A stretch of DNA of 64,000 bases from Cohnella panacarvi Gsoil 349 (GCF_000515335.1 NZ_KI911563.1:1690056-1754055), one strand, 5' to 3'. Shown: positions 31,737 through 40,539, numbered from the stretch's first letter. Notes: a model not told the origin generated them from the letters alone. Numbers and translations: made by a program.

Positions 31737-31835
31737 TTAGACGGCTAAACCCCCGATCGACGAACCGATGATGCCCGATACGCCGAAGAACAGCACGGTA
31801 AGCATCGTCTGTCCGGACGCCGGCGTTATCACGAA
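31737..31835 (-). pseudogene. Possible C-terminal remnant of an MFS transporter
   Basis: Immediately after the DUF72 stop, in another frame, the minus strand reads FVITPASGQTMLTVLFFGVS then GIIGSSIGGLAV and a stop. The pattern resembles the GQT...FFG-SGIIGS-GG helix of major-facilitator permeases. No upstream remainder is visible because the DUF72 gene occupies the DNA. A 22-residue hydrophobic peptide starting at the ATG at 31805 is an alternative reading, with only a poor ribosome site. Confidence 0.3.
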
Positions 31836-31836
31836 C

Positions 31837-32727
31837 TTATTCTTCCGTATGGAACAGATCGAGCTGGCGGGGGATCTCGCGCGTCGTCTGACCGAGCATG
31901 CGCATGAATTGCTTCGCGTTGCCCGCCGCGTGCCCGCCCGAATTGTTGTTGAACAGCACGCATACTTGCTTCGTCTCCCGAAGCAGCAGCTCTAGGCCGC
32001 CGACCCACTCCGCCAGCTCTTCCGGGTTATATTGATACAAGTAGCGGATTTCCCGCCAATTCGGCGACCCGCTCTGGTTCCAGCCCGCGACGTTGCGCCC
32101 GTGCATGCGCACGATCGTGACGTCTTCCGTCGTCGGCGCCAGGACGGTCGGGATCGAGCCCGAGCCAGCCTGCGGTTCGTCGCACACGCTGTGAATCCAG
32201 CCTTGCTCTTTCATGAAAACGATCGTCTTGTCGCGATACTCGGGCGAGAACCAGCTTTGATGACGGAACTCGAGCGCGCAGGGCACGTCCCCCATTCGCT
32301 GCTTCGTCTCCCTGAGCAGCCTGACGTTCTGTTTCGTGCAATCGAACCAAGGCGGGTATTGGAACAGTACGACAATCAGCTTCCCCGCGGCCCGGATCGG
32401 CTCCAGCGATTCGAGGAATGCCGCGTACATCTCTTCCGCGTTCTCGTACGGAGATTGGCCCGGTCCTCCTCGCTGGTGGCCCGTCATCCCCTGGTACGCC
32501 TTCACGACGAACCGGAACGAAGACGGCGTATCCGCCGCCCAGCGGGCCGAACGCTCCGGCGGCTGAATCGCGTAGAACGAGCTGTCGACTTCGACGACGG
32601 GGAAAAACTCGCCGTACTGCGCCAGCCGATCCTTAGACGCCGTGCCCGGCGGATACAGCTCGTTATGATCTCCCCAGCCTGCGAGTCCGACGATCACGCG
32701 TTCCGACATGTCTACGCGCCCGTTCAT
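31837..32727 (-). CDS. DUF72 family protein
   Basis: The 296-aa TIM-barrel protein of the DUF72/YecE family shows VGLAGWGDHNELYPPGT, FFPVVEVDSSFYAIQPPE, FRFVVKAYQGMTGHQRG, GDVPCALEFRHQSWF, VCDEPQAG, IVRMHGRN and CVLFNNNSGGHAAGNAKQF. These cover the conserved E/D, H and N residues of the pocket. Biochemical function is unsettled. It overlaps the upstream oxidoreductase by ATGA, so the two are coupled. Confidence 0.92.
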   Translation of the reverse strand: MNGRVDMSERVIVGLAGWGDHNELYPPGTASKDRLAQYGEFFPVVEVDSSFYAIQPPERSARWAADTPSSFRFVVKAYQGMTGHQRGGPGQSPYENAEEMYAAFLESLEPIRAAGKLIVVLFQYPPWFDCTKQNVRLLRETKQRMGDVPCALEFRHQSWFSPEYRDKTIVFMKEQGWIHSVCDEPQAGSGSIPTVLAPTTEDVTIVRMHGRNVAGWNQSGSPNWREIRYLYQYNPEELAEWVGGLELLLRETKQVCVLFNNNSGGHAAGNAKQFMRMLGQTTREIPRQLDLFHTEE

Positions 32728-33716
32728 CCGCTTGTCCGATCCGCCGGATACGCAAGTCCGATCTGCTTGCGCGCTTCGTCCATGACGCGCATCGCGTTCA
32801 AGGAGTTCGTCCAGCTATTGGTCGGCGACTCGAGCGTGCCGTCCTCCGCGAGCTCGATGAAATGCTCAAGCTCGTAGTACATGAACTTGTTCGGCTGCGG
32901 CCGCGTCAGCACGTCGACGGAGCCGTCGCGATACCGAATTTCCACGTGCTCCGGCGTATTGATCTTGTCGATGACCATCGTGCCGTTCTCTCCTTGAATT
33001 TCCGCGGGCGCGTAGGAAGACGAGATCTTGGAGTACAGGATCGACGCGTTCATCTCCCCGTAGTTCAACTGGAGGCCGCCTTGCCCGTCGACGCCGGATT
33101 CGAGCATATAGGCGTCCGCTTGTACGCGCTTCGGAGCGCCGAACAGCGTCACGAGCGGATAAAGGCAATAGATTCCCAGATCCAGCAACGCTCCATTGGA
33201 AAGCTCCGGCTTGAACGCGTTAAGCACGTTGCCTTCCTTGTACGCGTCATAGCGGGAGGAGTACTGGCAATAGCTCGCGAAGTAACGCCGGATCGTCCCG
33301 AGCTTGTGCAAGTTGTCCTCGATCGCGCGGAAATTCGGCAACAGCGTCGTCAGCAGCGCCTCCATGAAAGTCACTTTGTTCCGGCGCGCGGCTTCGATCA
33401 TCCGCCGAAGCTCGGCTTCGTTCGAAGCGACCGGCTTCTCGCACAGCACGTGCTTTCCCGCGTTCATGCACGCGATCGCTTGCTCCGCGTGGAGCGAATT
33501 CGGCGACGCGACGTACACGGCATCGAACGTCTCGCCGGACGCGAACGCCCGAAGGTCCGTATAGACGTGCGCCGCGCCGTGCTTGTCCGCGAACGCTCTC
33601 CCTTTAGCCTCCGTCCTCGAATAGACGGCCGTCAGCGCGAACTTCCCGCTCTCCCTCGCCGCATCGATAAACCGTTCCGTAATCCAATTCGTTCCGACTA
33701 TTCCGAATCTGATCAT
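32724..33716 (-). CDS. Gfo/Idh/MocA family NAD(P)-dependent oxidoreductase
   Basis: The 330-aa protein has an N-terminal Rossmann fold (IRFGIVGTNWITERFIDAA), AVYSRTEAKGRAFADKHG, DAVYVASPNSLHAEQAI, the hallmark HVLCEKPVASNEAEL (about 90-104), and the C-terminal alpha/beta domain (GNVLNAFKPELSNGALLDLG, IYCLYPL). It has GGAGG before its ATG. These enzymes act on sugars, inositols or related polyols. The substrate is not evident, and no transporter is nearby. Confidence 0.93.
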   Translation of the reverse strand: MIRFGIVGTNWITERFIDAARESGKFALTAVYSRTEAKGRAFADKHGAAHVYTDLRAFASGETFDAVYVASPNSLHAEQAIACMNAGKHVLCEKPVASNEAELRRMIEAARRNKVTFMEALLTTLLPNFRAIEDNLHKLGTIRRYFASYCQYSSRYDAYKEGNVLNAFKPELSNGALLDLGIYCLYPLVTLFGAPKRVQADAYMLESGVDGQGGLQLNYGEMNASILYSKISSSYAPAEIQGENGTMVIDKINTPEHVEIRYRDGSVDVLTRPQPNKFMYYELEHFIELAEDGTLESPTNSWTNSLNAMRVMDEARKQIGLAYPADRTSG

Positions 33717-33822
33717 GCCGCTCAGCCTCCAGTCTTCCAGCTAACCCCATACGTCTATTTTAACTGCAAATGATGTCGATTACCTAATGAAGCCGCGAAA
33801 TCGACTGAATTCCTATCACGTC

Positions 33823-34875
33823 TTAAAGGTCATTTTGACCTCTATTTCGGCTTCACGCGGGAGCGGCTTCTCGCGGGAGCGGCTTCTCGCGGGATCAGTT
33901 ACTTTTAAAGGTCATTTCGACCTCTATTTCGGCATCATGCGGGATCAGTTACTTTTAAAGGTCATTTTGACCTCTATTGCGACTTCTCGCGGGATCAGTT
34001 ACTTTTAAAGGTCATTTTGACCTCTATTTCGGCATCATGCGGGATCAGTTACTTTTAAAGGTCATTTTGACCTCTATTTCGGCATCACGCGGGATCAGTT
34101 ACTTTTAAAGGTCATTTTGACCTCTATTGCGACTTCTCGCGGGACCAGTTACTTTTAAAGGTCATTTTGACCTCTATTGCGACTTCTCGCGGGAACAGTC
34201 ACTTTTAAAGGTCATTTTGACCTCTATTTCGGCATCACGCGGGATCAGTTACTTTTAAAGGTCATTTTGACCTCTATTTCGGCATCACGCGGGACCAGTT
34301 ACTTTTAAAGGTCATTTTGACCTCTATTGCGACTTCTCGCGGGACCAGTTACTTTTAAAGGTCATTTTGACCTCTATTTCGGCATCACGCGGGATCAGTT
34401 ACTTTTAAAGGTCATTTTGACCTCTATTGCGACTTCTCGCGGGAACAGTCACTTTTAAAGGTCATTTTGACCTCTATTTCGGCATCACGCGGGAACAGTT
34501 ACTTTTAAAGGTCATTTTGACCTCTATTGCGACTTTTCGCGGGAACAGTTACTTTTAAAGGTCATTTCGACCTCTATTTCGGCATCACGCGGGGACAGTC
34601 ACTTTTAAAGGTCATTTTGACCTCTATTTCGGCATCACGCGGGACCAGTTGCTTTTAAAGGTCGTTTCGACCTCTATTTCGGCTTCACGCGGGATCAGTT
34701 ACTTTTAAAGGTCATTTTGACCTCTATTTCGGCATCACGCGGGATCAGTTACTTTTAAAGGTCATTTTGACCTCTATTGCGACTTCTCGCGGGATCAGTC
34801 ACTTTTAAAGGTCATTTTGACCTCTATTGCGACTTCTCGCGGGAAAAGTTACTTTTAAAGGTCATTTTGACCTCT
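33823..34875. repeat. Tandem array A: 21 units, 50-bp period, each with an AGGTCA/TGACCT dyad
   Basis: The dyad AAAGGTCATTTTGACCTCT occurs 21 times. The first copy starts near 33825. Copies 2-21 (middle decamers at 33911, 33961, ... 34861) are spaced exactly 50 bp apart. The linker has two alternating subtypes: TTTCGGCATCACGCGGG (12 units, minor variants) and TTGCGACTTCTCGCGGG (8 units), followed by A(T/C/A)CAGT(T/C)ACTTTT. The first unit has two extra 16-bp insertions of AGCGGCTTCTCGCGGG. Copy 17 reads GGTCGTTTCGACC, where both arms have changed together and pairing is kept. The array fills the divergent gap between the Gfo/Idh/MocA gene and the plus-strand operon at 35022. There are no unique spacers, so it is not CRISPR. 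Confidence 0.95.
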
Positions 34876-35021
34876 GCAGCAACGCCCCCGTTAGCACGTC
34901 CTTTAATTACAATCTTTAAAATTGCAACATTTTGTACCCATGGGCGTTCAATATACGTTATCCTTAACAGAGCTTTAACCTCTTGAAGCAAAACAAACAG
35001 AAAGGTGCACGCCAACGAACC
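34876..35021. other. Leader between array A and the next operon
   Basis: This 146-bp AT-richer segment after the last repeat should hold the promoter of the 35022 gene. TTGCAA, TATACG and similar elements occur, but I see no well-spaced consensus pair. Confidence 0.35.
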
Positions 35022-35456
35022 ATGAGAACGACGGAATTACAACCAGCAGTCGCAACCGATGCGTATCGCCAGACCGCGCCTAGAAAGCGCAATTCTTCGG
35101 CAATCTTATTTTTCATCCTCCTATGGGTATTATTGATCGCATGCGGAGTCGCCGGGGCCAAGTGGTATTCCGACCGCATTCAGAACCAAGTGTCCGACCG
35201 ATTGGAGACGCAGACCGCTGCGCAAATCGCCCGAATGCAGCAAGAGTACGACGCGCGAATGACGCAGCTCGAAACCGGCTACAAAGCGCAGCTCGCCCAG
35301 CTGGAGAGCAAGATCGAGACGCTTAACGAGCTGCTTACCTTTACGAAAGACAACGCGGATACGAAGACGGACAACAGCAATAAGCTGTACACGCAGCTGG
35401 CCGAGGTGAAGAAGCAGCTCGCCGAGCTGAAGAAGAACCTGGACGTGCTCCGATGA
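35022..35456 (+). CDS. Single-pass membrane coiled-coil protein
   Basis: The 144-aa protein starts MRTTELQPAVATDAYRQTAP. Residues about 25-46 form a transmembrane helix (SAILFFILLWVLLIACGVAG). A long extracytoplasmic coiled coil extends to the C-terminus (MQQEYDARMTQLETGYKAQL, KKQLAELKKNLDVL). The stop overlaps the start of the phosphodiester glycosidase gene (ATGA), so the two are translationally coupled and may form a membrane complex. The Shine-Dalgarno is weak (AAAGGTG, 14 nt away), and a TTG start at 34983 is possible. Not a family I recognise. Confidence 0.68.
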   Translation: MRTTELQPAVATDAYRQTAPRKRNSSAILFFILLWVLLIACGVAGAKWYSDRIQNQVSDRLETQTAAQIARMQQEYDARMTQLETGYKAQLAQLESKIETLNELLTFTKDNADTKTDNSNKLYTQLAEVKKQLAELKKNLDVLR

Positions 35457-36529
35457 GCGCGGCTTTCGCCCGCGGGCTTAACCGTACGATGCTGCTCGCG
35501 TGCGCGCCCTTCGTCGGTCTGTTCGTCTGGCTTGCGATCGGCAGCGTGAACGTCGGCTTGACGAACGACGCATTCCCGCAAGTTGCCGCCGGCAACGGCA
35601 ATCCGGCGGCCGCAACCGCCGCGGCGCTGAACGGGCTCGCGCAAGCCGAGACGTCCGCCGAAATCACCGGGCAGATGATCAAGCGGCAACTCAAGCTTTA
35701 CAACCGGACGAACGCCGACATGAAGACGATCGCAAGCTTAGCGAGTTCGCAAGCGGCGCGTCCATACCTCATCTACGACAAGCGCATCACGGGCAAGCTC
35801 GGGAAACCCGCAACCACGATCGATTCGGACAAGCTGCGCGCGCAGCTATTCTATATGAACAACGGAAACTTCCGCAGTTACGCGCTCAAGGTCAAGCTCA
35901 AGAACAAGGACGCCATGAAGCTCGTGCTGGCCGGCGATCAACCGGGCAAGTCGGAGACCACGTTAAGCGCCGTCAAGCGCAACAAGGCCGCGGTCGGCGT
36001 GAACGCCGGCGGATTCGCGGACGGCCGCGGCGGAAGATATCCGCTAAGCACGACGATCGTGGACGGCGAGTACGTCGGCGGTTTCGAGGCGAGCTATAAA
36101 GACCTGTTCTTCGTCGGTCTTAGCGAGAGCAACAAGCTGATCGGAGGTAAATTCCGCAGCCGCTCCCAGCTCGACGCCCTCAAGCCGAAGTTCGGCGCCT
36201 CCTTCGTGCCGATCCTGCTGGACAACGGCAAGAAGACGGCGATACCGGCCAAGTGGCAGACCAGTCCCAAGCGGGCGCCGAGAACGGTCATCGGCAGCTA
36301 CAAGGACGACCAGCTGCTGTTCGTCGTCGCCGACGGCTACAACGAGCGGGGCAGCTCCGGCGCGACGCTCGAGGAAATGCAGTCGATGCTGAAAAGCTTC
36401 GGCGCGATCGACGGCTATAACCTGGACGGCGGCGGCTCGTCTACGCTCGTCTTTAACGGACGCGTCATCAACAGCCCTTCGGACGGCCGGCTTCGCAAGC
36501 TGCCGACGAACTTCGTCTTTTTCAAATAA
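35453..36529 (+). CDS. Phosphodiester glycosidase (NAGPA-domain) membrane-anchored protein
   Basis: The 358-aa protein has an N-terminal membrane anchor (MLLACAPFVGLFVWLAIGSV), an Ala/Asn-rich linker, then a NAGPA-like domain (about 110-358) with VGVNAGGFAD, the recurring RTVIGSYKDDQLLFVVADGY, and the family hallmark GYNLDGGGSSTLVFNG near the C-terminus. This domain cleaves or transfers sugar phosphodiesters; bacterial members are linked to extracellular polysaccharide or wall glycopolymers. It is coupled to the coiled-coil protein upstream. A second NAGPA protein lies 3 kb away. Confidence 0.9.
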   Translation: MSAAFARGLNRTMLLACAPFVGLFVWLAIGSVNVGLTNDAFPQVAAGNGNPAAATAAALNGLAQAETSAEITGQMIKRQLKLYNRTNADMKTIASLASSQAARPYLIYDKRITGKLGKPATTIDSDKLRAQLFYMNNGNFRSYALKVKLKNKDAMKLVLAGDQPGKSETTLSAVKRNKAAVGVNAGGFADGRGGRYPLSTTIVDGEYVGGFEASYKDLFFVGLSESNKLIGGKFRSRSQLDALKPKFGASFVPILLDNGKKTAIPAKWQTSPKRAPRTVIGSYKDDQLLFVVADGYNERGSSGATLEEMQSMLKSFGAIDGYNLDGGGSSTLVFNGRVINSPSDGRLRKLPTNFVFFK

Positions 36530-36533
36530 TAGT

Positions 36534-36588
36534 AAAGGCTGTCTGCCTTGACGGGGTGCGCTTCAACCCTCGGGCAAACAGCCTTTTC
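36534..36588. terminator. Terminator after the phosphodiester glycosidase
   Basis: AAAGGCTGTCTGCC and GGGCAAACAGCCTTTT form a long imperfect stem ending in TTTTCGC on the plus strand. It lies between converging genes, so it may serve both. Confidence 0.78.
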
Positions 36589-36594
36589 GCTTCG

Positions 36595-37623
36595 TTAATC
36601 GATAAATTCCACTTGATAGCCTCTATGCTCAAGCTCCTCTACCAAGCCGTGTTCTCCGACCATGTGCAGCGATCCGACGGCGAATAAATACGTTCCCGCT
36701 TCGCCTTCGCTCAAGTAACGGTCGATTTTCTCCACCATGCCGATATTCCGGTTCACTAGAAACTCTCTGTCGAACTCGTCGAACAAGTCTCCCATCGTCT
36801 TGCTGCCTTCTTCGAGATAAGAATCATGCATTTTCTCCAGTATTCTAACGTCTCCGATCGTCCACATATCCAGCATCTGCTTCATCCCGATCGACGCCAG
36901 CCCCGCTCCTTTCACCGTTTGGTGAAAATAGTTCTCCTGAAGCTCGTCCGTAAAGCCGTCGAATATGCCCAACTGCGAATCGACGCTCTCCAGCTCGATG
37001 ATCGTTTTCCCGTTCTCGTGCGCTTCCTTCGCGAGGTGGAGGTCTATGCCGTCGGCTTCTTTATATTTCGTCGCCGGCAATGCTTCAAGCGTCATGGCGC
37101 CGTACCATGGCTCGTACTTGTCGAACGCGCTTGCGCCGACGATGCCCAGCGACTTCTTCATCAGTTGCTTGAACTTCTCGTAATCTTCCTCGGACACGTG
37201 ATCCTTGAGCTCCGTCCCGTCCGCGAGCAGCGCTTTCTCCGCCACAAGCTTCGCCATCGCCAGTTGATCGACCGTCGTTAAGTCCAGCTCCAACCCGATA
37301 TAATCCGAATCCGCGACCGCACGCTTGAGATCTTCGTCGAGCGGGTACATTCCCTTCCTCGCCACATGGATCGTACCGACCAAGTAACCCGAATTCTCGC
37401 CGCCCGTCACGCGCCACAGAAAACCTTTGGAGCCCGGCTTTTGCGGTTCGCCTTCGGCTGCCGGCACGGACGGCGATTCCGCCTCCGCAGACGCGATGAC
37501 CGTAGAGGAGACCGGCTCCGCGCCCTCACCCGGCTGCGAATCGTCGTTCGACGAAGAGCCGCAAGCCGCCAACAACGCCAACAGCAGTAACCCTGCAATG
37601 CCCGTTATAGATCTTTGTCTCAA
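36595..37623 (-). CDS. TraB/GumN-family lipoprotein
   Basis: 342 aa, starting at a TTG 8 nt after GGGGGA. Signal peptide with lipobox LAAC (residues 18-21), then a Ser/Glu/Pro-rich spacer, then the TraB/GumN domain: SGYLVGTIHVARKGMYPLDE, IGLELDLTTVDQ, YGAMTLEALPATKY, GKTIIELESVDSQLGIFDGF and the C-terminal GTYLFAVGSLHMVGEHGLVE with conserved GSLH. The family is proposed to be a metal-dependent protease-like (Tiki-type) fold. It is expected on the outer face of the membrane. Confidence 0.9.
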   Translation of the reverse strand: MRQRSITGIAGLLLLALLAACGSSSNDDSQPGEGAEPVSSTVIASAEAESPSVPAAEGEPQKPGSKGFLWRVTGGENSGYLVGTIHVARKGMYPLDEDLKRAVADSDYIGLELDLTTVDQLAMAKLVAEKALLADGTELKDHVSEEDYEKFKQLMKKSLGIVGASAFDKYEPWYGAMTLEALPATKYKEADGIDLHLAKEAHENGKTIIELESVDSQLGIFDGFTDELQENYFHQTVKGAGLASIGMKQMLDMWTIGDVRILEKMHDSYLEEGSKTMGDLFDEFDREFLVNRNIGMVEKIDRYLSEGEAGTYLFAVGSLHMVGEHGLVEELEHRGYQVEFID

Positions 37624-37788
37624 ACCCGTAATCCCCCGCTTCGATTAGATTGAGGCCGCTTTCCGCTCGACATTTCCCGGGGAATACCGACAGTCTAATG
37701 CTCGATCCCGGTTGTAGTAACGTATACGCATAATTCAGAAGAGAGGTTCATAGACTTCATCATCTAGCAATTTCTAAGAGGTGAGCGT

Positions 37789-38130
37789 ATGCGCCAAGAG
37801 AGATTGATGCTCTATTGCCAATTGAAAGAAGAACAGAAACGAATCGAAGACGCCCTAGATACGCTTCGCGAGGAAATTATCGCCGCCTATGCTTCGGACG
37901 CGGAATTCCATCTGCACAATTACACGCTCAAAATCATCTACCAGGAGAAAAGAGTGTACGACGACAAGCTCGTGTTCTCGGCGCTTCCCGATCCCGAGCT
38001 ATGGAAAGCGGTGTGCAAGACGGACCCGTCCAAAATCGCCGCGCTCGTCAAGACGAACGTGCTCCCGGAGCGACTGCTCGAAGGGACGTACCGGACGACG
38101 AGGACCGCTTACTTATACGTGCAACCGTAA
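37789..38130 (+). CDS. Conserved-looking hypothetical protein, 113 aa
   Basis: ATG after a good AGAGGTGA site. The N-terminal helix (LYCQLKEEQKRIEDALDTLR) is followed by a mixed region (FHLHNYTLKIIYQEKRVYDD, LPDPELWKAVCKTDPSKIAA) ending LEGTYRTTRTAYLYVQ. The pattern of a charged helix, then a strand, then LW...DP.KI..L resembles phage/Gam-like or DUF2800-type helper proteins, but I do not recognise the family. It converges on hprK with a 2-nt gap and no clear terminator. Confidence 0.65.
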   Translation: MRQERLMLYCQLKEEQKRIEDALDTLREEIIAAYASDAEFHLHNYTLKIIYQEKRVYDDKLVFSALPDPELWKAVCKTDPSKIAALVKTNVLPERLLEGTYRTTRTAYLYVQP

Positions 38131-38132
38131 CG

Positions 38133-39068
38133 TTAACCGCCGCTGCCCATCTCTTCCTCGATCCGTTTCATGAACTCCTCCGCCGCGCTGTAGCCTTGCT
38201 GTTTCAAATACCAGTTGTTAGCGGCCGCCTCGATCATGCCGGCGACGTCCCGCCCCGGTTGCAGCTGGATCTCGATATAAGGAACCTTCACGCCCATATA
38301 TTCCGAGAACTTCTGCTCCAGCTCCAAGTCGTTGTTGAGCGCGTTGTCCTGCCACGGCGCGAGCTCGATGTCAAGCACGATGCGGGACTCGTCCTGGAAC
38401 GCTTTGCGTCCGTAAAGGCGGACGACGTTCACGAGTCCGATGCTGCGCAGCGCGAGAAATTCGCGCGTCGTCTCGTTATGCGTGCCGAGCAGCGTCTGCG
38501 AGCTTAGCTTCTTCAGCACGACGACGTCGTCGGCGACGAGCCGGTGGCCGCGGCGGATGAGCGTATGCGCGGTTTCGCTCTTGCCGATGCCGGACTTGCC
38601 GCGCAGCAGGATGCCGATTCCCGATACGTTAAGGCAGACGCCGTGAACGGCGATTTCGGGCGCCAATTGTTTCAAGAGATAATGGTCCAGTTTTCCTACG
38701 AATTCAGTCGTATTGTCTTTCGTCCGCAACAGCGGAATGCCTTCTTGCTGGCAGTAGAGGAGCAAATACTTCAATCCCTTATATTCCTGATTCGACGTCA
38801 CGATGAAGCAGGGGGGATGATATTTAACGACGTTGCCGATATGCAAATTTCGTTCTTCTTCGCTTAACGTATGTAAATAGCTGATTTCTTTGCGCCCAAG
38901 CACCTGAACCCGTTCCATCGGAAAAAAGTCGAAATAACCGACGAATTCGAGGCCCGGCCGATGCGATCTCGCCTTCGTGATGACGCGATCGAGCCGATCC
39001 CCGCCGGACAGAATCTCCAGCTTGAAATGCTCCTGCAAGCTTTGAACCGTAATCGACTTCGATTTCAT
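38133..39068 (-). CDS. hprK: HPr kinase/phosphorylase
   Basis: The 311-aa bifunctional enzyme phosphorylates and dephosphorylates HPr on Ser46, controlling CcpA-dependent catabolite repression. Visible motifs: P-loop GKSGIGKSET (157-166), the upstream catalytic-type VHG (about 142), RRGHRLVADDVV, and the HprK signature REFLALRSIGLVNVVRLYG followed by VLDIELAPW. GGAGGGG precedes the ATG. In many Bacilli hprK is followed by lgt; here the downstream gene converges, so that linkage is absent. Confidence 0.97.
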   Translation of the reverse strand: MKSKSITVQSLQEHFKLEILSGGDRLDRVITKARSHRPGLEFVGYFDFFPMERVQVLGRKEISYLHTLSEEERNLHIGNVVKYHPPCFIVTSNQEYKGLKYLLLYCQQEGIPLLRTKDNTTEFVGKLDHYLLKQLAPEIAVHGVCLNVSGIGILLRGKSGIGKSETAHTLIRRGHRLVADDVVVLKKLSSQTLLGTHNETTREFLALRSIGLVNVVRLYGRKAFQDESRIVLDIELAPWQDNALNNDLELEQKFSEYMGVKVPYIEIQLQPGRDVAGMIEAAANNWYLKQQGYSAAEEFMKRIEEEMGSGG

Positions 39069-39141
39069 CGTGTTCCCCTCCGCGTTACCTTGCTTTTATC
39101 CACTTCTTATTTTCACCGAACCTCCGCGTAATTCCTGCCTG

Positions 39142-39951
39142 TCAGTCCACGCCGATCATCTGAACGACCGGTCTTCCGTCGCCCATCAGCTTCGCTTCGC
39201 GCGCCAGCAATTGCGAGGAGCCGTCTCCGTCGAGGAAGATTCCGTCGATCAGACGGTTCGGGAGCGACTTGCCGTAGCTTTGAATCGTCTTTCGAAAGTC
39301 TTCCGCCGTGCACCCCATATTCGCGACGATCAAATACACGCCGTCCTCGGCATAGGCCATCGCGCTGCGCAGACGATTGTCGTCCGGCGCGGGGATCGCT
39401 TGCGTATCGGCTTGCATTCGCCAACCGGCATCATCCTGCAGATTGAGGCTGACGCCTCCTTGCGCCCAGTAGTCGGAGCGATCCGTCACGTTCAATTGAC
39501 TCGCGTCGCCGACGACCTGTACCGAGTACGCTTGCGTCCGTCCGTCGTACACGAGCGTTCCCCGGGCGTATTTGGCGTTGAACCAGCCCGACTCGCGCGC
39601 CCCGGGCTCCCCGCCGACGGGTACATCGTCCTGCACGGCGATGCTGAGCAACTGCTTTTCCCAGAAAAAACCGCCGTTCACGCCGACGATCCCTGATGCC
39701 GTAACGTTGTTGTCGATCCGGCGCAAGCGGATGTACTTCGGGTTCGTCTTAATGACTTGTAAAGTGATATCGTTGTCGGCGACATAGCTTTCATATTCGT
39801 AATTCGCGCTGGCCGGTTCGGGCGTCGCCGATTCCAGAAACGATAGATGCGTTAAGACGTAAATCCCGGACGCGATCAGGAAAAGAGCGATATACATGAT
39901 TTTGAATCGGAAGAAGTGCCTTGCCAGAACTTTAACCGTTGATGGCAACAT
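39142..39951 (-). CDS. Phosphodiester glycosidase (NAGPA-domain) protein, second copy
   Basis: The 269-aa protein has an N-terminal transmembrane anchor (IMYIALFLIASGIYVLTHLS) and then a NAGPA-like domain: GIVGVNGGFFWEKQLLSIAV, RSAMAYAEDGVYLIVANMG and the hallmark GIFLDGDGSSQLLA. It lacks the long linker of the 35453 gene and reads DGDGSS rather than DGGGSS. It sits between hprK and a YkuK-like gene, all on the minus strand. GGGGAAAATC precedes the ATG. A surface glycopolymer role is likely, by family. Confidence 0.86.
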   Translation of the reverse strand: MLPSTVKVLARHFFRFKIMYIALFLIASGIYVLTHLSFLESATPEPASANYEYESYVADNDITLQVIKTNPKYIRLRRIDNNVTASGIVGVNGGFFWEKQLLSIAVQDDVPVGGEPGARESGWFNAKYARGTLVYDGRTQAYSVQVVGDASQLNVTDRSDYWAQGGVSLNLQDDAGWRMQADTQAIPAPDDNRLRSAMAYAEDGVYLIVANMGCTAEDFRKTIQSYGKSLPNRLIDGIFLDGDGSSQLLAREAKLMGDGRPVVQMIGVD

Positions 39952-39975
39952 GATTTTCCCCTTACAAGACTCGGT

Positions 39976-40539
39976 TTAGTTTTTCGTATGCCGGTTCGCA
40001 TAGGACGAAGCCGCATAGGCGTCGGGCTTGACGCGCGGTTCGTATTTTCCCGTTACGGCCACCAGCCCGACCATCTCCTGCACGCACTCCGCGGTTTTAT
40101 TCACTTGCGGCACGGTACCGGCGTCGATGTCGATATATGCGAGCAGCGAAGCGGATGCTCCGGGCTTGCCGAATGGAACGGCCGGGTTCCGGCAGCCTCG
40201 GAGTTCAGCCGGATCGAAGCGCCTCGCCACTTCCAACGACAGTATCGTCTCTAGCATCAGCTTTTCGCGGATCGTTGTCAATTGTCTGGGAAATGAGAAT
40301 TGCCGATAACAGGCCCATGCGCCTTGGCCGAGCCGATGAATGACGACGCCCGTCGCGAACTTCGTATACCCGCGGTGCCCTTGGCTGTCGGTGCCGATGA
40401 TGAAATGGTAGCTCGCTTCCGGCGCGTCCGCCACGTACCTTGCGACGCGTTCGCGCACGTCTTCCAGGCGGAGCTCGCGCTCGGTTTGGTTCTGGAACGA
40501 GACGAGCGTAAGAGCGGCCAGGCTGTGAAACATGGTCAT
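39976..40539 (-). CDS. YkuK-like (DUF458, RNase H-like fold) protein
   Basis: 187 aa from the ATG at 40539, which has GGGGGTGA 5 nt upstream; an earlier in-frame ATG has no site. Family marks: YHFIIGTDSQGHRGYTKFAT (Asp of the RNase H-like first strand), VVIHRLGQGAWACYRQFSFP, ASLLAYIDIDAGTVPQVNKT and VGLVAVTGKYEPRVKPDAYA. Bacillus YkuK is a conserved cytoplasmic protein linked to stationary phase; its activity is unproven. Confidence 0.85.
   Translation of the reverse strand: MTMFHSLAALTLVSFQNQTERELRLEDVRERVARYVADAPEASYHFIIGTDSQGHRGYTKFATGVVIHRLGQGAWACYRQFSFPRQLTTIREKLMLETILSLEVARRFDPAELRGCRNPAVPFGKPGASASLLAYIDIDAGTVPQVNKTAECVQEMVGLVAVTGKYEPRVKPDAYAASSYANRHTKN

Noticed and set aside
33823-34875. 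CRISPR array
   Set aside because: Every 50-bp unit is similar over its whole length and there are no unique spacers; no cas genes are present.
36826-37281. 151-aa plus-strand open frame
   Set aside because: Antisense shadow of the TraB lipoprotein; no ribosome site.
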